Positions 22,265 through 33,435 of a stretch of 64,000 bases of DNA are shown in pieces. This DNA comes from Callorhinus ursinus. Lineage: Eukaryota; Chordata; Mammalia; Carnivora; Otariidae. A program made the translations under genes and the position numbers. Position 1 is the first letter of the stretch, and every line of letters begins with the position of its first letter. The stretch lies in contig NW_020312935.1 in NCBI RefSeq assembly GCF_003265705.1, positions 9,170,552-9,234,551 of the forward strand, given 5' to 3'. The notes beneath the pieces were generated by a model, which saw nothing but the letters and a program-made list of their open reading frames with translations, did no database searches and was not told the origin of the DNA.

Positions 22265-22385
22265 TATAAACAACCTTGTTTTGTCAATAAGAAAATAGGA
22301 TCAAGATGGTAAATAATTTACTGAGACCCTGGAGCTCAACTACATGTAAGTGGTTGAGTCAGGGTCTGAACTCAGGTGTCTGTCA
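22265..22385 (-). repeat. MIR fragment, antisense
   Basis: TGGTAAATAATTTACTGAGA, CTACATGTAAGTGGTTGAGT and GGGTCTGAACTCAGGTGTC keep the antisense MIR segment around 'agtggcagagccgggattcgaacccaggc'. Confidence 0.55.
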
Positions 22386-22664
22386 TCAACCACAGAGGAG
22401 GCTACCAAGGTGCTGCAAGTTACAGATGTTACAGCTGCAGAGTTAGTTTTGAGGAGGGGGCTGGCCTATCTTAAATGTGAGAATTTACTGAGAAATGGAG
22501 GGAAATGCCATTGGGTAACTTGAATACAACCTCTTAAAGGATTTTTTTTTTTTAAAGCTACTGAATAATTTTGAACTGATAAAGATAGTTCTTAAAGTTT
22601 ATCTTTAATAAAAATTAATAGAATGCCATGATAAAGTTTTAAGACTGAGTCACCTGAGAAATAT

Positions 22665-22755
22665 ATAAATTTTAATTATTATTTTATAGATAGGAAAACA
22701 GGCCTAGAGAAGAGCCCCAAGGAGAATATGTAAATCTAGGGTCAAGCTGGGCCTC
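22665..22755 (-). repeat. Short MIR fragment, antisense
   Basis: TTATTTTATAGATAGGAAAA and CAGGCCTAGAGAAGAG match the antisense 'cattttacagatgaggaaactgaggc' core. Confidence 0.5.
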
Positions 22756-23899
22756 AATAAGAGATTAAATGTAAAGATTTAAAATTGTTAATATAAAATA
22801 CAGAATAAAAAGAAAGACAAAAGTCACAGGACATTTGCATATACCCTGCAATATTCTGTGTTTCTATGTGTGTTATGTTTTTGTTTTTATGTATAAGCCC
22901 TGTTTTAAAATTATGGTTTCTTAAAGTTAGTGAAACAGTCTATAAACAACTTGATAAAACAGTACTAAATATTGAAACCCAACAATTTTCTGAGTTAATT
23001 TTGGTGCACGCTAAGGAGAACATTATGCTGCAATATGAGCATATGTTGGGGTTTGGGAAGGAATTGATACTTAACTCTTCCACATGAAAATACCCAATTG
23101 GGTGAGGCACATTTTGACAGATCTCACAAAAGGGCCATGATTTCAAGCTTAAACTTTTTCTTTGCCATTCTTTTCTGGTTTATTAACACACTTGGTGGGG
23201 GAGGGGATTGGCAAGTTCACTGAGTGCCAGAAAACTCATGGTTGAGTGTCAAATGTTCATGTTGCTTTTTGAGTCAGAGGGGTCCCTGTAATCTCTTCTG
23301 AAACCCCAACAATGAACTGAAATAGAGATTACTTTAGTTAGCATACTTCAAGGCAGCCAAGCTAAAAGTTATTTGGAACTTTGTCTTATCTGTAAGATTT
23401 GCTCTTCGCTGAACCTACAATAATTAGAGATCATCACTCTGGAGCCATAGTTGAGCTAACGGAACACAGCAAGGAGCAGAGTGCTACTTCTGGCTTTTCA
23501 TTTTCAGAAGCGCTGTCAGAGCTAATCGTTAAGTAGAAAAAGCACATGATTTCAATTAGTTTCTAGGGGATAGCAACCTGGAAACTAATTTATATGATAC
23601 CTTGAAGTCTCAAATTGTTCTTAGGTACCACAACCATGGAAGTTGAAGAAACCATTAACTTTATCACCATCTTTTATGTATCTTCTGAGCTACAGCCAGA
23701 AAGATATACACATAACACACACAATTTGTTGAAGAAATGAGAGGGTCCAGGGCATTTTGATGATCCTGACAATTTGTGTTCAGGTATTTTGAGATTCCAT
23801 TTCTTAGAGAACTATTTTTGATATAGATAACTGGATGCAGACAACAGAAATTCAATAATACTATTATTTTGGGAGGTGTATAAAATAAAAGGGGTAAAG
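22756..23899. other. No gene seen; possible conserved block at 23280-23600
   Basis: No repeat is recognised. From about 23280 to 23600 the sequence is complex and repeat-free, with several TAATT/ATTA homeodomain-type cores, e.g. CAATAATTAGAG. That is compatible with an enhancer but also with chance in AT-rich DNA. Frames of up to 107 codons have no recognisable product. Confidence 0.4.
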
Positions 23900-24114
23900 A
23901 AGATGTTAATACAGGGGTGTCTGAGTGGCTCAGTCGGTTAAACGTCTGCCTTTGGCTCAGGTCACGATCCCAGGGTCCTGGGATCAAGCCCCATATTGGG
24001 CTCTGGGCTCAGGAGGAAGCCTGCTTCTCCCTCTCCCACTGCCTGCCTACTTGTGATCTCTCTCTCTGTGTGTCAAATAAATAAAATCTTAAAAAAAGAA
24101 AAGATGTTAATACA
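23900..24114 (+). repeat. CAN SINE with 14-bp target duplication
   Basis: AAGATGTTAATACA occurs at 23900-23913 and 24101-24114 on either side of a full SINE (23914-24100) with head GGGGTGTCTGAGTGGCTCAG and a GTCAAATAAATAAAATC tail. Confidence 0.95.
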
Positions 24115-25626
24115 TATCTCAGTCATATGCTTCTTCGATTCCCTATCCCTTATTCTGTTATATAGAAGTAACAAGTTTTCAGCTAAGTAGTACTAAACAG
24201 AAACCTTTATGATTACCATAGGGCCTCACCAGTCTTCCATTATAAGACCACATAATTTAGGACTTTAGTATGCTCATGGGATCACCCCAAAAATAGGGGC
24301 ACAAGCAAGGTATCCAGCATTCCACCAGCCTTGAATTTTCTTTTAAACTACCCCTCTATCATGGATTCTTCCTTTGGTTTGTTAGACCTTTCCATGTCAC
24401 TTTCTTGGACAAGCTCACATACAGTATCTGTATGTTGAATGAACTGGTCTCCTGGAATCAATTTGTCAGGTTAAGTCATGGTTAGATGTTACTCCTTCCT
24501 GGGGAAAAGTATTTCTGATAAGGATTCTTTTCCTGGTCCTTAAAATTCATCTTTTCTGAACTTTTCCAGGGGGTACACACCCCATGGCTCAAGCTTAATA
24601 TCCCAGACTCAAATGCCCCTCTGACTCATTATTGCTACCTACTTTTTTTTTTTTTTTTTTGGTCACAAATAAAAGACAGAACCTTAGACCTGACTCCTAA
24701 TTGTCCAATTATTCTCTTTATTTAAAATATTCTCTTGTGTGACCTTGGGAAAATCAACTTATTTCTGAGTCCTGTTGCCCCTTATTTCTAAAGTGCAATG
24801 ACAAAATGTTGCTCTCACAAGTCTCTATATCACTATCAAATGATAGTGCTAAGGAAGTAAAGATGAAATATGGTATGCATTACCAGAGTGAGGGAATATC
24901 AAATCTAGAAACCAAAATACCTTTGAGGAGTCAGTCTGAAGCTGATAAGATTAGACATCTCCCAATTTCCATAATCAATAATCAATAAGCATCAATCAGA
25001 ATGCAACACTGCCCTCCCTACTCCCTTCCCATCTATCTGTAGCATTTCCTTAGTAGAAAAACTAAGGGAACCCCAGCTATTTGTCCTTTGATGTATAGCT
25101 GTGCGGAAGATTTCTCTCTGGCAACTACACTGTTACAGTCACTAAATATAAAGTTCTTCAGATCATTGAGATGACATAGATAATTAATTCAGAAGAAGCC
25201 TCATGAGAAACATGCATAAGGCAGAAGAACCTCTACAATATGCTTCTGAGAACTTTCATTGTCAAAGTGATAAAACCACAGGAATTTTTCAACATTTTCA
25301 TTTGGTAAGGGAGCATAGTCTCTGGGTATTCACTAGTCTGTGAATCTGTGCTATTAATAATTACTAAATGTTTCCAGCATGTAGAAGGAGATGGACTTGG
25401 AGAAACCATTTGAAAGAGCAAGAAAAATCCACATGGTAGAATTTAACATAACAAAAGAGTAATGTGTTGATCTAGTCTTCTGTGGTCTTTTCTGGAGGAT
25501 GTTCAAGGGTATTGCCAGAAATTGCATTTGAACTATATTCAGGCTCATTGGAGGATCCATTTTTTAGAATATTTTTGAAGCAGCTAGCAATTTCCTTGCC
25601 CAAAGCCATTTTAAACTTACCTTTCT
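24115..25626. other. No gene seen; T17 run and a possible MIR piece
   Basis: A T17-18 run lies at about 24643-24660. GTGTGACCTTGGGAAAATCA near 24737-24756 suggests a short sense MIR. The rest is unassigned unique sequence, with short frames on both strands that look like chance. Confidence 0.45.
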
Positions 25627-25814
25627 GGGGTGCCTGGTGGCTCAGTCAATTAAGCGTCTACTTTCGGCTCAGGTCATGATCTTGGAGTCCTGGGATTGAG
25701 CCCTGATGTTACGCTCCCTGTTCAGCGGAGAGTCTGTTTCTCCCTCTCCCTCTGCTCCTTCCCCCTGTTCATGCTCTCTCTCTCTTAAATAAATCTTAAA
25801 AAAAAAAAAAAAAA
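25627..25814 (+). repeat. CAN SINE, full length
   Basis: GGGGTGCCTGGTGGCTCAGT starts the element and TTAAATAAATCTTAAA plus an A16-17 tail ends it. The body has several private changes (CTGATGTTACGCTCC). No clean target duplication is visible. Confidence 0.92.
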
Positions 25815-26061
25815 TAAGCTTCCCTTCCTTTTCCACCATGGACAACCATAGCCAACTCATCAAGGGACAGAAAATGGAGCAGGTAGTGGTTGTTGCCTCA
25901 GAGGAAGCATCGACATGAGCAAATACAAATGCAGACACAGAAAACTTGGATGAAGGAGATAGAGCAGAATCTCACAGCTGTAACAAGCACTTTGCAGAGC
26001 TCATGGGAAAGAAAGAAAATGAGCTTTTTGTAGAAATCAATTAATTAAAGCTCAGTAGTCA

Positions 26062-26675
26062 GAGTATTTTTTTTTTTTAAGATTTTATTCATCTATATGA
26101 CAGAGAGCACATGCACATGAGGGGGGAGTGATGTGGTTTTAGAATATAGGTGAGGTTCGGTGGGTTGAGGTCCAGAGCCAATGACCAAGAAAGAATTCTT
26201 GAGACGTCTTTGGTGCCAAAGGTGGTTTTGTTAAAACATGGTGACAGGACCCATGGGCAGAAAGAGGTGCGGCACCTGTGTTGTGAGTGGGGGAGGTAAG
26301 GAAAAGGGAGGTTTTCAAAAGACCTTTCATATGTTAAAGACTGACAGGATACTAGAGACCTTGCCATTGTCAAGTTAAGGTTGTCCACTCCCCCCCCCCC
26401 CCCCCGCAAGGAATTAACATTAAGATAGTTGGGAGCTTCCTGGAGAAATGTCACACATATCCCACCCAACAGTTGTGGGGTTGTCAGCATGTGCTTTGTC
26501 TTCAGCTAGGCTTCTGCTCCTTCATCAGGGGGAGGGGCAAAGGGAGAAGGAGAAGGGGAGGCAGACTCCCCACTGAGGGTGGAGCCCAACACAGTGCTTG
26601 ATCCTAGGACAGATCATGACCTGAGCCAAAGTAGACACTTAACCTACTGAGCCACCCAGGCGCCCCCGGAGTATT
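26062..26675 (-). repeat. CAN SINE, antisense, split by a solo LTR
   Basis: The tail side (26069-26128) and the head side (26528-26668, ending in the complement of GGGGCGCCTGGGTGGCTCAG) belong to one SINE. GAGTATT at 26062-26068 and 26669-26675 is the likely SINE target duplication. A 399-bp LTR sits in the purine-rich middle. Confidence 0.9.
26129..26527 (-). mobile_element. Solo LTR of a class I-like endogenous retrovirus, antisense
   Basis: The element is 399 bp and begins and ends with perfect TGATG/CATCA inverted ends, i.e. TG...CA. It is flanked by GGGGGAG at 26122-26128 and 26528-26534. On the minus strand a TTTTAACAAAACCACC region and a following AGAATTCTTTCTTGG segment look like an R-U5 arrangement of gammaretroviral LTRs. 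No gag, pol or env remains. A C16 run (26390-26405) is internal. Minus frames of up to 133 codons lie in the LTR and are not viral proteins. Confidence 0.78.
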
Positions 26676-26697
26676 CTTATAACAAGGGCAACGTATT

Positions 26698-27185
26698 AGG
26701 GTTTTTCAGAAAAGCAGAACCAAAAGAGAATGAATCTCTTACTTTTCTTCTGTTTTATGTATATTTATACATATAAATGTTTCTCAAATATTTGGTTATA
26801 TATATTACGTTATTACATTTTATTTATTGTATTATATTATTATATTTATACATTTGTAAAATAAAATATTTATTTACATATTTTTTGTGAAGAATTGGCT
26901 TATGTGATTATGGAGGCTGTGAAATCCCATGATCTTTTGTCTGCAGCTAGAGATCCAGGAAAACTGGTGGTTTACTTCTAGTGTGAGTCCAAAAACCTGA
27001 GCACCTCCCAGCAGATGGTGCAAGTCCTAGTCCATGGTTAGAAGACCAGTATCCTGGCTCAAGTATCAAGTACAAAGAATGTATTTGTCCTTTCTTCAGC
27101 ATCTCCTTCCATTCACGCCCTCAGTGAATAGATAGGATGATGCCCACTAACACTTAGTCTCCCAGTTCAAATGCTAATTTCAATA
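26698..27185 (-). mobile_element. Old LTR-like repeat, antisense, with AT-rich expansion
   Basis: TTAGGGTTTTTCAGAAAAGC, AGAATTGGCTTATGTGATTA, TGGAGGCTGTGAAATCCCAT and AGGATGATGCCCACTAACAC match a widespread mammalian repeat that starts 'ttagggttctccagagaaacagaacc'; I believe it is LTR-derived. An AT-only stretch at about 26757-26880 replaces its usual (TA)n region. Confidence 0.6.
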
Positions 27186-27219
27186 TTTAAATTATTTCTA
27201 GAGGTGCAGGGATTGTATA

Positions 27220-27530
27220 TGAAGAATGGGTCTTAAAGTTTATATGCCACTAAGAATGACCTGGGAGATTTGTTTTAAAATGCAAACACCTGGGTGGCTC
27301 ACTTGGTTAGTTAAGAATCTGACTCTAGATTTAGGCTCGGGTCATGATCTCAGGGTTCTGAGATTGAGCCCCGAGTTGGGTGTGGAGCCTGCTTAAGATT
27401 CTCTCTCTAGGTCCCTACCCCACACCCCCACTCTCTCTCTTAAAAAAAATAAAAAAAAATGCAAACACCCTGGCCAGACCACTAGAGACTTAGGTGTTAG
27501 TTTGGTAGGCAAATGTTGGCTGCTTTGCCA
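27220..27530. repeat. MER5-like fragment split by a SINE
   Basis: TAAGAATGACCTGGGAGATT and TGTTTTAAAATGCAAACACC precede the SINE. CTGGCCAGACCACTAGAGAC follows it. Joined by eye, these resemble the MER5 pattern 'agaatcacctggggagcttgttaaaaatgcagattcctgggcc'. Confidence 0.5.
27277..27469 (+). repeat. CAN SINE, older subfamily, 14-bp target duplication
   Basis: AAAATGCAAACACC at 27277-27290 and 27456-27469 flanks the SINE. The body keeps GACTCTAGATTTAGGCTCGG and GAGCCTGCTTAAGATTCTCT, the longer head and GCTTAAGATTCTC junction I associate with an older CAN SINE type, unlike most copies here. Confidence 0.92.
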
Positions 27531-29150
27531 TTATTTAGTTCCCTATTCTTTAAGCAATGCCACCTATAGTTAATTTTAAGGGACCCACCCTACCCTCAGC
27601 CAGGCAGCTTGTTTGGAATTGACCTCATGGTTAATTCTACACTGGTGCATGGATGGATATACATCCCTAATATGAAACAATGCTCACGAGTGCTGCTGGA
27701 AAATAACTTTACTTGCTTTTTCATTGAAACCCTCTGCTCTTTGAATGATGAGATCTGGAACTCTTGCATCTCTTATAGCCACTCGTGAGGAGTTGACCTA
27801 AGGATAAAACCATGTTCATGAGCTTACTATGTGCATTTAGAATGAAAAATAATATATGGGATACATTTATGTTGAACATTTTAGGAATACATATATTTTG
27901 CAATGAGCACTATACCCAAATTCCCTTGATTTATTCTAAAGTGAATCTTATGCTGCTAGTATTTGATGTTGGAGTAGAAGGAAAGAAAAAAAGTACGTAT
28001 GTGCTGTGACTAAACCCCTCAAAATAGTTTATATTATGTTAGTACTTGACACTATGCTTATGCTTATATTGAAAAAATATGTTTGTGCCTATCAAATGTG
28101 TTTTATTTTTTAACACATTTTCATATACATCAAAGTAGGATTTTGAACTAATGTTCATTACCAGGATCGAATCCCTGAGTTCAGTTCCACTTTATATCTC
28201 ACTCTGAAGAAATACAGAGCTTAAATAAGACAGGACTCAGAGGTCAGTCATTCTATTAAAATGAAAAGTACAAAAATCTCTTCTGCATGTGATCCAATGA
28301 TATTAAACTGGCATGGTATAATTGACCCTTTGGTACAATTTTAAAACATTTTTTTTTTTATCACTGATAGGCAAATACTGCAAGAAACTTAGAGGACCTT
28401 CTTTAAACATGTTATCAAAATTGTGAAGACATTTTTGACCTCAATTCAACCAGTTCTAAATCAATGAGCTCTCTTTCACATTTAGTAATTTTAATTATTA
28501 AATCTGCTAATTTCTAGACATCCCTATGAATTTGTTTGAAAATAGGTCCATTAATTAATATTTTCTACTCTGTGCTAAGAATGTAAAGGTAAATGTAAAA
28601 CAAGATTTTATTGCACCATAGGTATACTATGAAATGCAAGCATGTCCTCTAACACTGTGTTGTGCTGCAGAGACAAAAAATAAATAAAAAGTGATATGTA
28701 TACCTTTAATGGGAACTACAATTAAGAATTATCATTTTTGATGGTCCGATGTATGCAAGTTACTAGTAAGATGTATAGCCACCATACTCATTGCAGTTTG
28801 TTTATAAGACACAATTGATTCCAAGTTTTAAAGGACCAAGTTATAAACAAACTTTTCTCACATTATGTGTAATTCAAGGACAGCTTTACTGGGAAAGATT
28901 TGGCATACAGGGATCTCAAGAAAGCCTGAATGAATAATCTATCTCTCATGGTTTTTTTGCTTCCTTGACAAATCTCTACAAAATCTTTGCAAGAGGTCAG
29001 TGAATTGGGGGTCATTTTTATGGCCCTTAATATTAGGTCTCCCACCCCAGCTCCCTTGCCAAGATTTCCCAGAGATGTTCCTGAATATTCATTCCCTCAA
29101 ACAATAACTCCTGTTTTTTTTAATTAATTAATTTATTTTACCCATGGGAG
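27531..29150. other. No gene seen; AT-rich, unassigned
   Basis: About 1.6 kb without a recognised repeat or ORF above 65 codons. T- and A-rich patches occur at 28350 and 28677. Confidence 0.45.
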
Positions 29151-29184
29151 CTGGGCAATGCAGCAAAAAGCTATTCCTCACTGT

Positions 29185-29372
29185 AATGTAGGGACTCTAG
29201 AAGCAAACTTGATTCAGAAGTTATCAATTTTTTTGATCCTTCTTTTTGGATATATGACCTTGGATAAATCACTGAAGTCTCTAGTCCTTGGTGTCCTCAT
29301 TTGTAAGGTAGAAATCATTACCTATGGAACCTACTTCAGAGGGGTGTACATTCTGAGGGTACAATTTTACAG
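29185..29372 (+). repeat. Possible MIR fragment
   Basis: ATATGACCTTGGATAAATCA, CTGAAGTCTCTAGTCCTTGG and TGTCCTCATTTGTAAGGTAG give the MIR core in sense. Confidence 0.65.
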
Positions 29373-29579
29373 ATAACAGCTTACATTACTGCAGCTCTGC
29401 CTCTGGCCATAATTTCTCTCCAAATGGTGTGTTTCTTTTCTTCTTATATGAGGATGTACATGGAAGACAACTCTCAGAGATATCCCTCTTGCAGTATAAA
29501 AAGACAAAATATAAGAGGAAAGAATAGTGTTGGCACTGTGAAGATTAATTTTATTATCTTTACCTAGGAGTTAAGAGCA

Positions 29580-29799
29580 AGTGGCAGCCAGAGTGGTTTG
29601 TGGTGGAATACTCAGACTCTGTAATCAGATAGACCAAGACTTGACATTGAATAAGTTACCTACCTTGTTAAGCCTCATTGGAATTCCTCTGCAGAATGAG
29701 TTGGTGATAGCATCTATATCCTAGTGGAAGCGTATTAAATGAGATTATTCTTGGCCCCATGTCTGACATAGAAATGCTCTCAAAGTTTTGTTGTTGATC

Positions 29800-29805
<6 letters not shown>
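29580..29805 (+). repeat. MIR, sense
   Basis: GTAATCAGATAGACCAAGAC, TAAGTTACCTACCTTGTTAA, GCCTCATTGGAATTCCTCTG and GTATTAAATGAGATTATTCT keep the order of MIR from head to tail, diverged. Confidence 0.65.
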
Positions 29806-29806
<1 letters not shown>

Positions 29807-29831
<25 letters not shown>

Positions 29832-29833
29832 TA
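29807..29833 (+). repeat. (TTG)n microsatellite
   Basis: Eight to nine TTG units follow TCTATTT. The minus-strand asparagine run encoded here is an artefact of the microsatellite. Confidence 0.93.
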
Positions 29834-29899
29834 AGCTTATCTGTTACTATCAGGAGTATTGTTAGCTTATACTTAATAAGTACTGTGTGCACTTACCCA

Positions 29900-30684
29900 G
29901 AAGAGCTCTATAGAGTTGTCCAGGTGAGAAGCAACCCAACAGCATGTCAGCATCAATAATTAGATATACTTATCTTTTGATTTGGGGCTCATATTTGGAA
30001 GCTGTTTTTGTTTTATCTGTTCATGATGATCTAATTCATAAGGGCTACCTCTCCCCATGGAGAGTCACATGAGTACCTCATGCCTTACTTTCAACTACTT
30101 TGGAGGATAATTAAAAGTTACTTTGAAGCATCTTATTCACCCAGACCTTACAAAGTGAAATCGTATGTATGCCACCTAGTCTGTATTTTAAGTCAACCCC
30201 AAATATACCTTTAACATAAGGTGGTATAGTATGGACATAAAGGTAGAAATGTGCCTTTACTTATTTAGTTCAGGGCTCTGCCTACTAGAAGATACCCCTT
30301 TTTCTGCTCCATGAATGTGGACAGTCCTATTCTGTGGTCCCCAGAGCTAAGAGATCAGAGTACTTCCTTAGAAGGGGCTGAGGAGCTCTGGAATAAGTCA
30401 TATTAACTGCTTGGTCATTGGACTCTATTCCTGCTCTCTGTTTAATCTCTTCCTTTTTAGAAGACCACCCCCAAGAGGACAAAAATTGATTCTTAGGGCC
30501 AAAACATCTTAGATATTAGGAAGTCCTATGGATCTCCCTAGGGTCAAAGAAGGGACCCTTACATGGGTAATGAAAATAGGATTGATAAATACTGCCTAAG
30601 ACTACTAAAGTCTTCAAAATGATTCATCTGTACTATCTTATCCAAACATATTTTAAAACAACTGAGAGAAAAGCAAATGGTAAT
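29900..30684. other. No gene seen; unassigned
   Basis: Unique sequence with no repeat that I can name and no long ORF. Confidence 0.4.
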
Positions 30685-31290
30685 CTGTTAGGGACTGAAT
30701 CACATCCCTGCAAAATTTGTATATTGAAGCCTTAACCTTCGGCACTTTAGAATGTGACTGTATTTGGAGATAGGGCCTTTAAAGCACTGGTTTTTGTTTG
30801 TTTAGGATTTTATTTATTTGACAGAGAGAGTGAGAGAGCACAAGCAGGGGGAGGAGCAGAGGGAGAGGGAGAAGCAGGCTCCCCACTGAGCAGGGAGCCC
30901 GATGTGGGGCTCGATCCCAGGATCCCAGGATCATGACCTGAGCTGAAGGCTGACAGACGCTTAACCGACTGCGCCACTCAGGTGCCCTAAAGCACTGTTT
31001 AAAGTTAAATGAGGTCAAAAGAGTAGAGCCCTAACTCAAAAGGACTGGTTTCCTTTTAAGAAGAGAGAGAGATACCAGGAATATGCATTCTCAGGGAAAA
31101 GGCCAGGTGAGGTCACAGGGAAAGGTGGCCGGCCATCTGTAGGCCAAGGAGAGAGGGCCCAAGAAAAACCAAACCTTCCAACACCTTGATCTTTGACTTG
31201 CAGCCTTCAGAACAGTGAGAAAATACAATCTGGTTGTTTAAGTCACCCAGTGTGGCATTTTATTATGACAGCCACATCAAACTAATATAG
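30685..31290 (+). mobile_element. MLT1-type LTR split by a SINE
   Basis: TGTTAGGGACTGAATCACAT and GACTGTATTTGGAGATAGGG are the 5' part. AAATGAGGTCAAAAGAGTAG, CAACACCTTGATCTTTGACT, CAGCCTTCAGAACAGTGAGA and GTTTAAGTCACCCAGTGTGG are the 3' part. A SINE interrupts it at about 30790-30987. It is an old solo LTR of MLT1B-like type. Confidence 0.85.
30780..30997 (-). repeat. CAN SINE, antisense, inserted in an LTR
   Basis: TAAAGCACTG at 30780-30789 and 30988-30997 is the target duplication. Between them is a full antisense SINE, with GGGCTCGATCCCAGGATCCC and the head complement GCGCCACTCAGGTGCCC. Its frames on both strands are spurious. Confidence 0.95.
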
Positions 31291-31879
31291 AGCCAAAATA
31301 CCAATTTTATATTAAACATTGCCAGAAAGCCGACTTCCAGTATTGAAACTCAGAAGCACCTAGTCACAAGAAGTAATGTAAAATTGCCTATTTCCCTGTG
31401 TGAAGGCTTCAGTGTAGAAATTTTAGCAGGGTACAGAAGGAAAACGTATGCTGTGTGATAAGGACTGAAATAACTTTCAGGAGGTATGTGGCTAAAGTGA
31501 CTAGGCTATGTATGTCCCATTTCCTCTTCTATATGCATCAATCAAATTCAGTAAATTCTCCACTCATGCAAAGAAGTGAATGAGGAATACAAAGAGGTCA
31601 GAAATGTGAAATTACTGGAGCTCCTTCACATGAAGGAAACAGTAACCAACTCTATCACCAGTCTAGCAACTATGAGGCAGGGCGCATTAGCATTCTCTAC
31701 ATAGATCTGAAACAACTGAACCCAAGCACTGGGGTATCAGGAGGAATTAGCCTTTTTGCTATTTTACCTGTGTGGCTGAAAATAAGTAGCCAGGTAAAAG
31801 ACTAAAAGTCATGAACTAAAAATCAGCTAGGTTAAAATGAATAATGAGTGAGATAATAATGATTCTACTACTAATAATA
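31291..31879. other. No gene seen; unassigned
   Basis: Unique sequence after the LTR; no named repeat, RNA or ORF of note. Confidence 0.4.
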
Positions 31880-32090
31880 ATAATGGCAGCTAAGGTATAT
31901 TGCTTATTTGCAATAAGTCAAATGCTAGCCTAACTACTATGTACTTACATGCATTCTCTAATGCAGTTTATGCCATAACTCTATTATAGGTGCTATTATA
32001 TTTTAGACATGAGGAAACAGCTTCAAAGTGATTAATTAACTTTCCTATGATCATTCAACTAGTATATAAGGAAGCTTGAATGAACATACC
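31880..32090 (-). repeat. MIR, antisense
   Basis: ATAATAATAATGGCAGCTAA, CCTAACTACTATGTACTTAC, GACATGAGGAAACAGCTTCA and GATCATTCAACTAGTATATA follow the antisense MIR order. Confidence 0.7.
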
Positions 32091-32645
32091 TAGGAGCAGG
32101 GAAATAAAAGACAATGTTCTTCCTCTCCTATTTTTGAGTGGCTGGAGTTTGACTTTTCCTGGATGGACTTCTATAGAATCTGTGGCTGGAATATAACTGA
32201 ACCTCAGAGTCAGGGAACAGAAACTAGAAAAATAATCAACAGACTGGGAGAAATCAATCTGTGACATTATTGAATTAAAGGGATCAGAGGTAGACATAGC
32301 ATAGAAATATGGAGGCGAGGATTTTGAGTCCAGAAGGTAAGAGAAATTATCCTATGAGGACAAGAGTGGATAGCTTATCAGTGGTGATTTCTTCAGATTG
32401 GGGCTGGTGATCATTACTTTTCTGACATTCAGGGATGAAAGATGGAGGAGACTGATCAGAGAGAGGCTAAATAGAAAGAGAAGGACCCAATGGAAACCTA
32501 AAGTCATACAAAAGCAAAAGAGTACAGTGAGATTATGGGCATCATGGGACTGCTCAAACACAGAGGACCCTCATCATAGCCAGGGTAGGTTTGAACACCT
32601 AACAATTTGACCTACAAGAATGGACATGCCAATTTTGACAATAAT
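32091..32645. other. No gene seen; purine-rich, unassigned
   Basis: A purine-rich unique stretch. It could be a very decayed antisense L2, but I cannot support that. Frames at 32055-32610 conflict across strands. Confidence 0.35.
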
Positions 32646-32649
32646 TTAT

Positions 32650-32785
32650 ACCTTATTTTTTTATCATCCTTATAACTGTCCCATGAAATATAACAATAAT
32701 CATTAATGCATTTTACAAGAAAATAAACTGAGAAATGACTCATCTGAGGTTATACAGCAAGCAAGAAAAGCCAAGTGTCTGTTCT
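32650..32785 (-). repeat. MIR fragment, antisense
   Basis: TTTTACAAGAAAATAAACTG, AGAAATGACTCATCTGAGGT and TATACAGCAAGCAAGAAAAG match the antisense MIR core. AAATAAATAAATAAATAACAAA repeats follow it. Confidence 0.6.
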
Positions 32786-32834
32786 AAGAAATAAATAAAT
32801 AAATAACAAAAACAAAAACGAAACAAAAAAACTG

Positions 32835-33430
32835 GGATGGTCATGTGTTAGGCACCTGCCGGACACTGTTGCTTTCCATTATCTTATAGAATAGTGGGCC
32901 CAAGGTTGTTCTATGGATATACCTGAATGATTAAGTTAACATGACTCATTGTTGTAAAGGACAAAATTTGGCAAGGACACTGCTTCTTACCTGTCTTCAT
33001 TTTTCTCTCGAGGAAAAAGATGACATCAACTTGTAAGATGTTAATTTAGGTCAAATGAGATAATGGACTTGCATGTATCTTTCCCTGAAGACAAACATCA
33101 TATTGTTGACTGGACAATAGTAGGAAAGCCTTTATCAATGACTTTGAAGCTTGGGTCTGCCATTTTGAATTGAGAGTCCCAACAAAAACAATTGGACCAA
33201 CAGCCAGAAACATTCCAAATAAGGATGTTACATATTCTGTGACCCAAGATTCCATTCTCTAATGGGATATGCAGTGAGTTAGCCAAGGACTTGATTCTCA
33301 AGCAGCTCATGATCCAGGGTTATTTATGTAAAGACATCTGGGTCATGTTGCAGCCATGATGTACATTCCCAGATGTTTGCAGAATATCATTGGCAGCATC
33401 TTTTGAGCTATTGATAAAGGACAGGGCTGG
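32835..33430. other. No gene seen; unassigned
   Basis: Unique sequence. Two overlapping minus frames (33046-33310) have no recognisable product. Confidence 0.4.
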
Positions 33431-33435
33431 TTCTT

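Noticed and set aside
25815..26060. Processed pseudogene suspected from ACCATGG and coding-like composition after a SINE
   Set aside because: No frame longer than about 30 codons follows the ATG, and I recognise no parent gene.
26089..26490. 133-codon minus-strand frame, possibly a retroviral protein
   Set aside because: It falls inside the solo LTR and includes the glycine run from the C16 homopolymer. LTRs of this type do not encode protein here.
26757..26880. AT-rich block as a replication origin or MAR
   Set aside because: It corresponds to the (TA)-rich segment of the repeat that contains it. AT richness alone does not support an origin.
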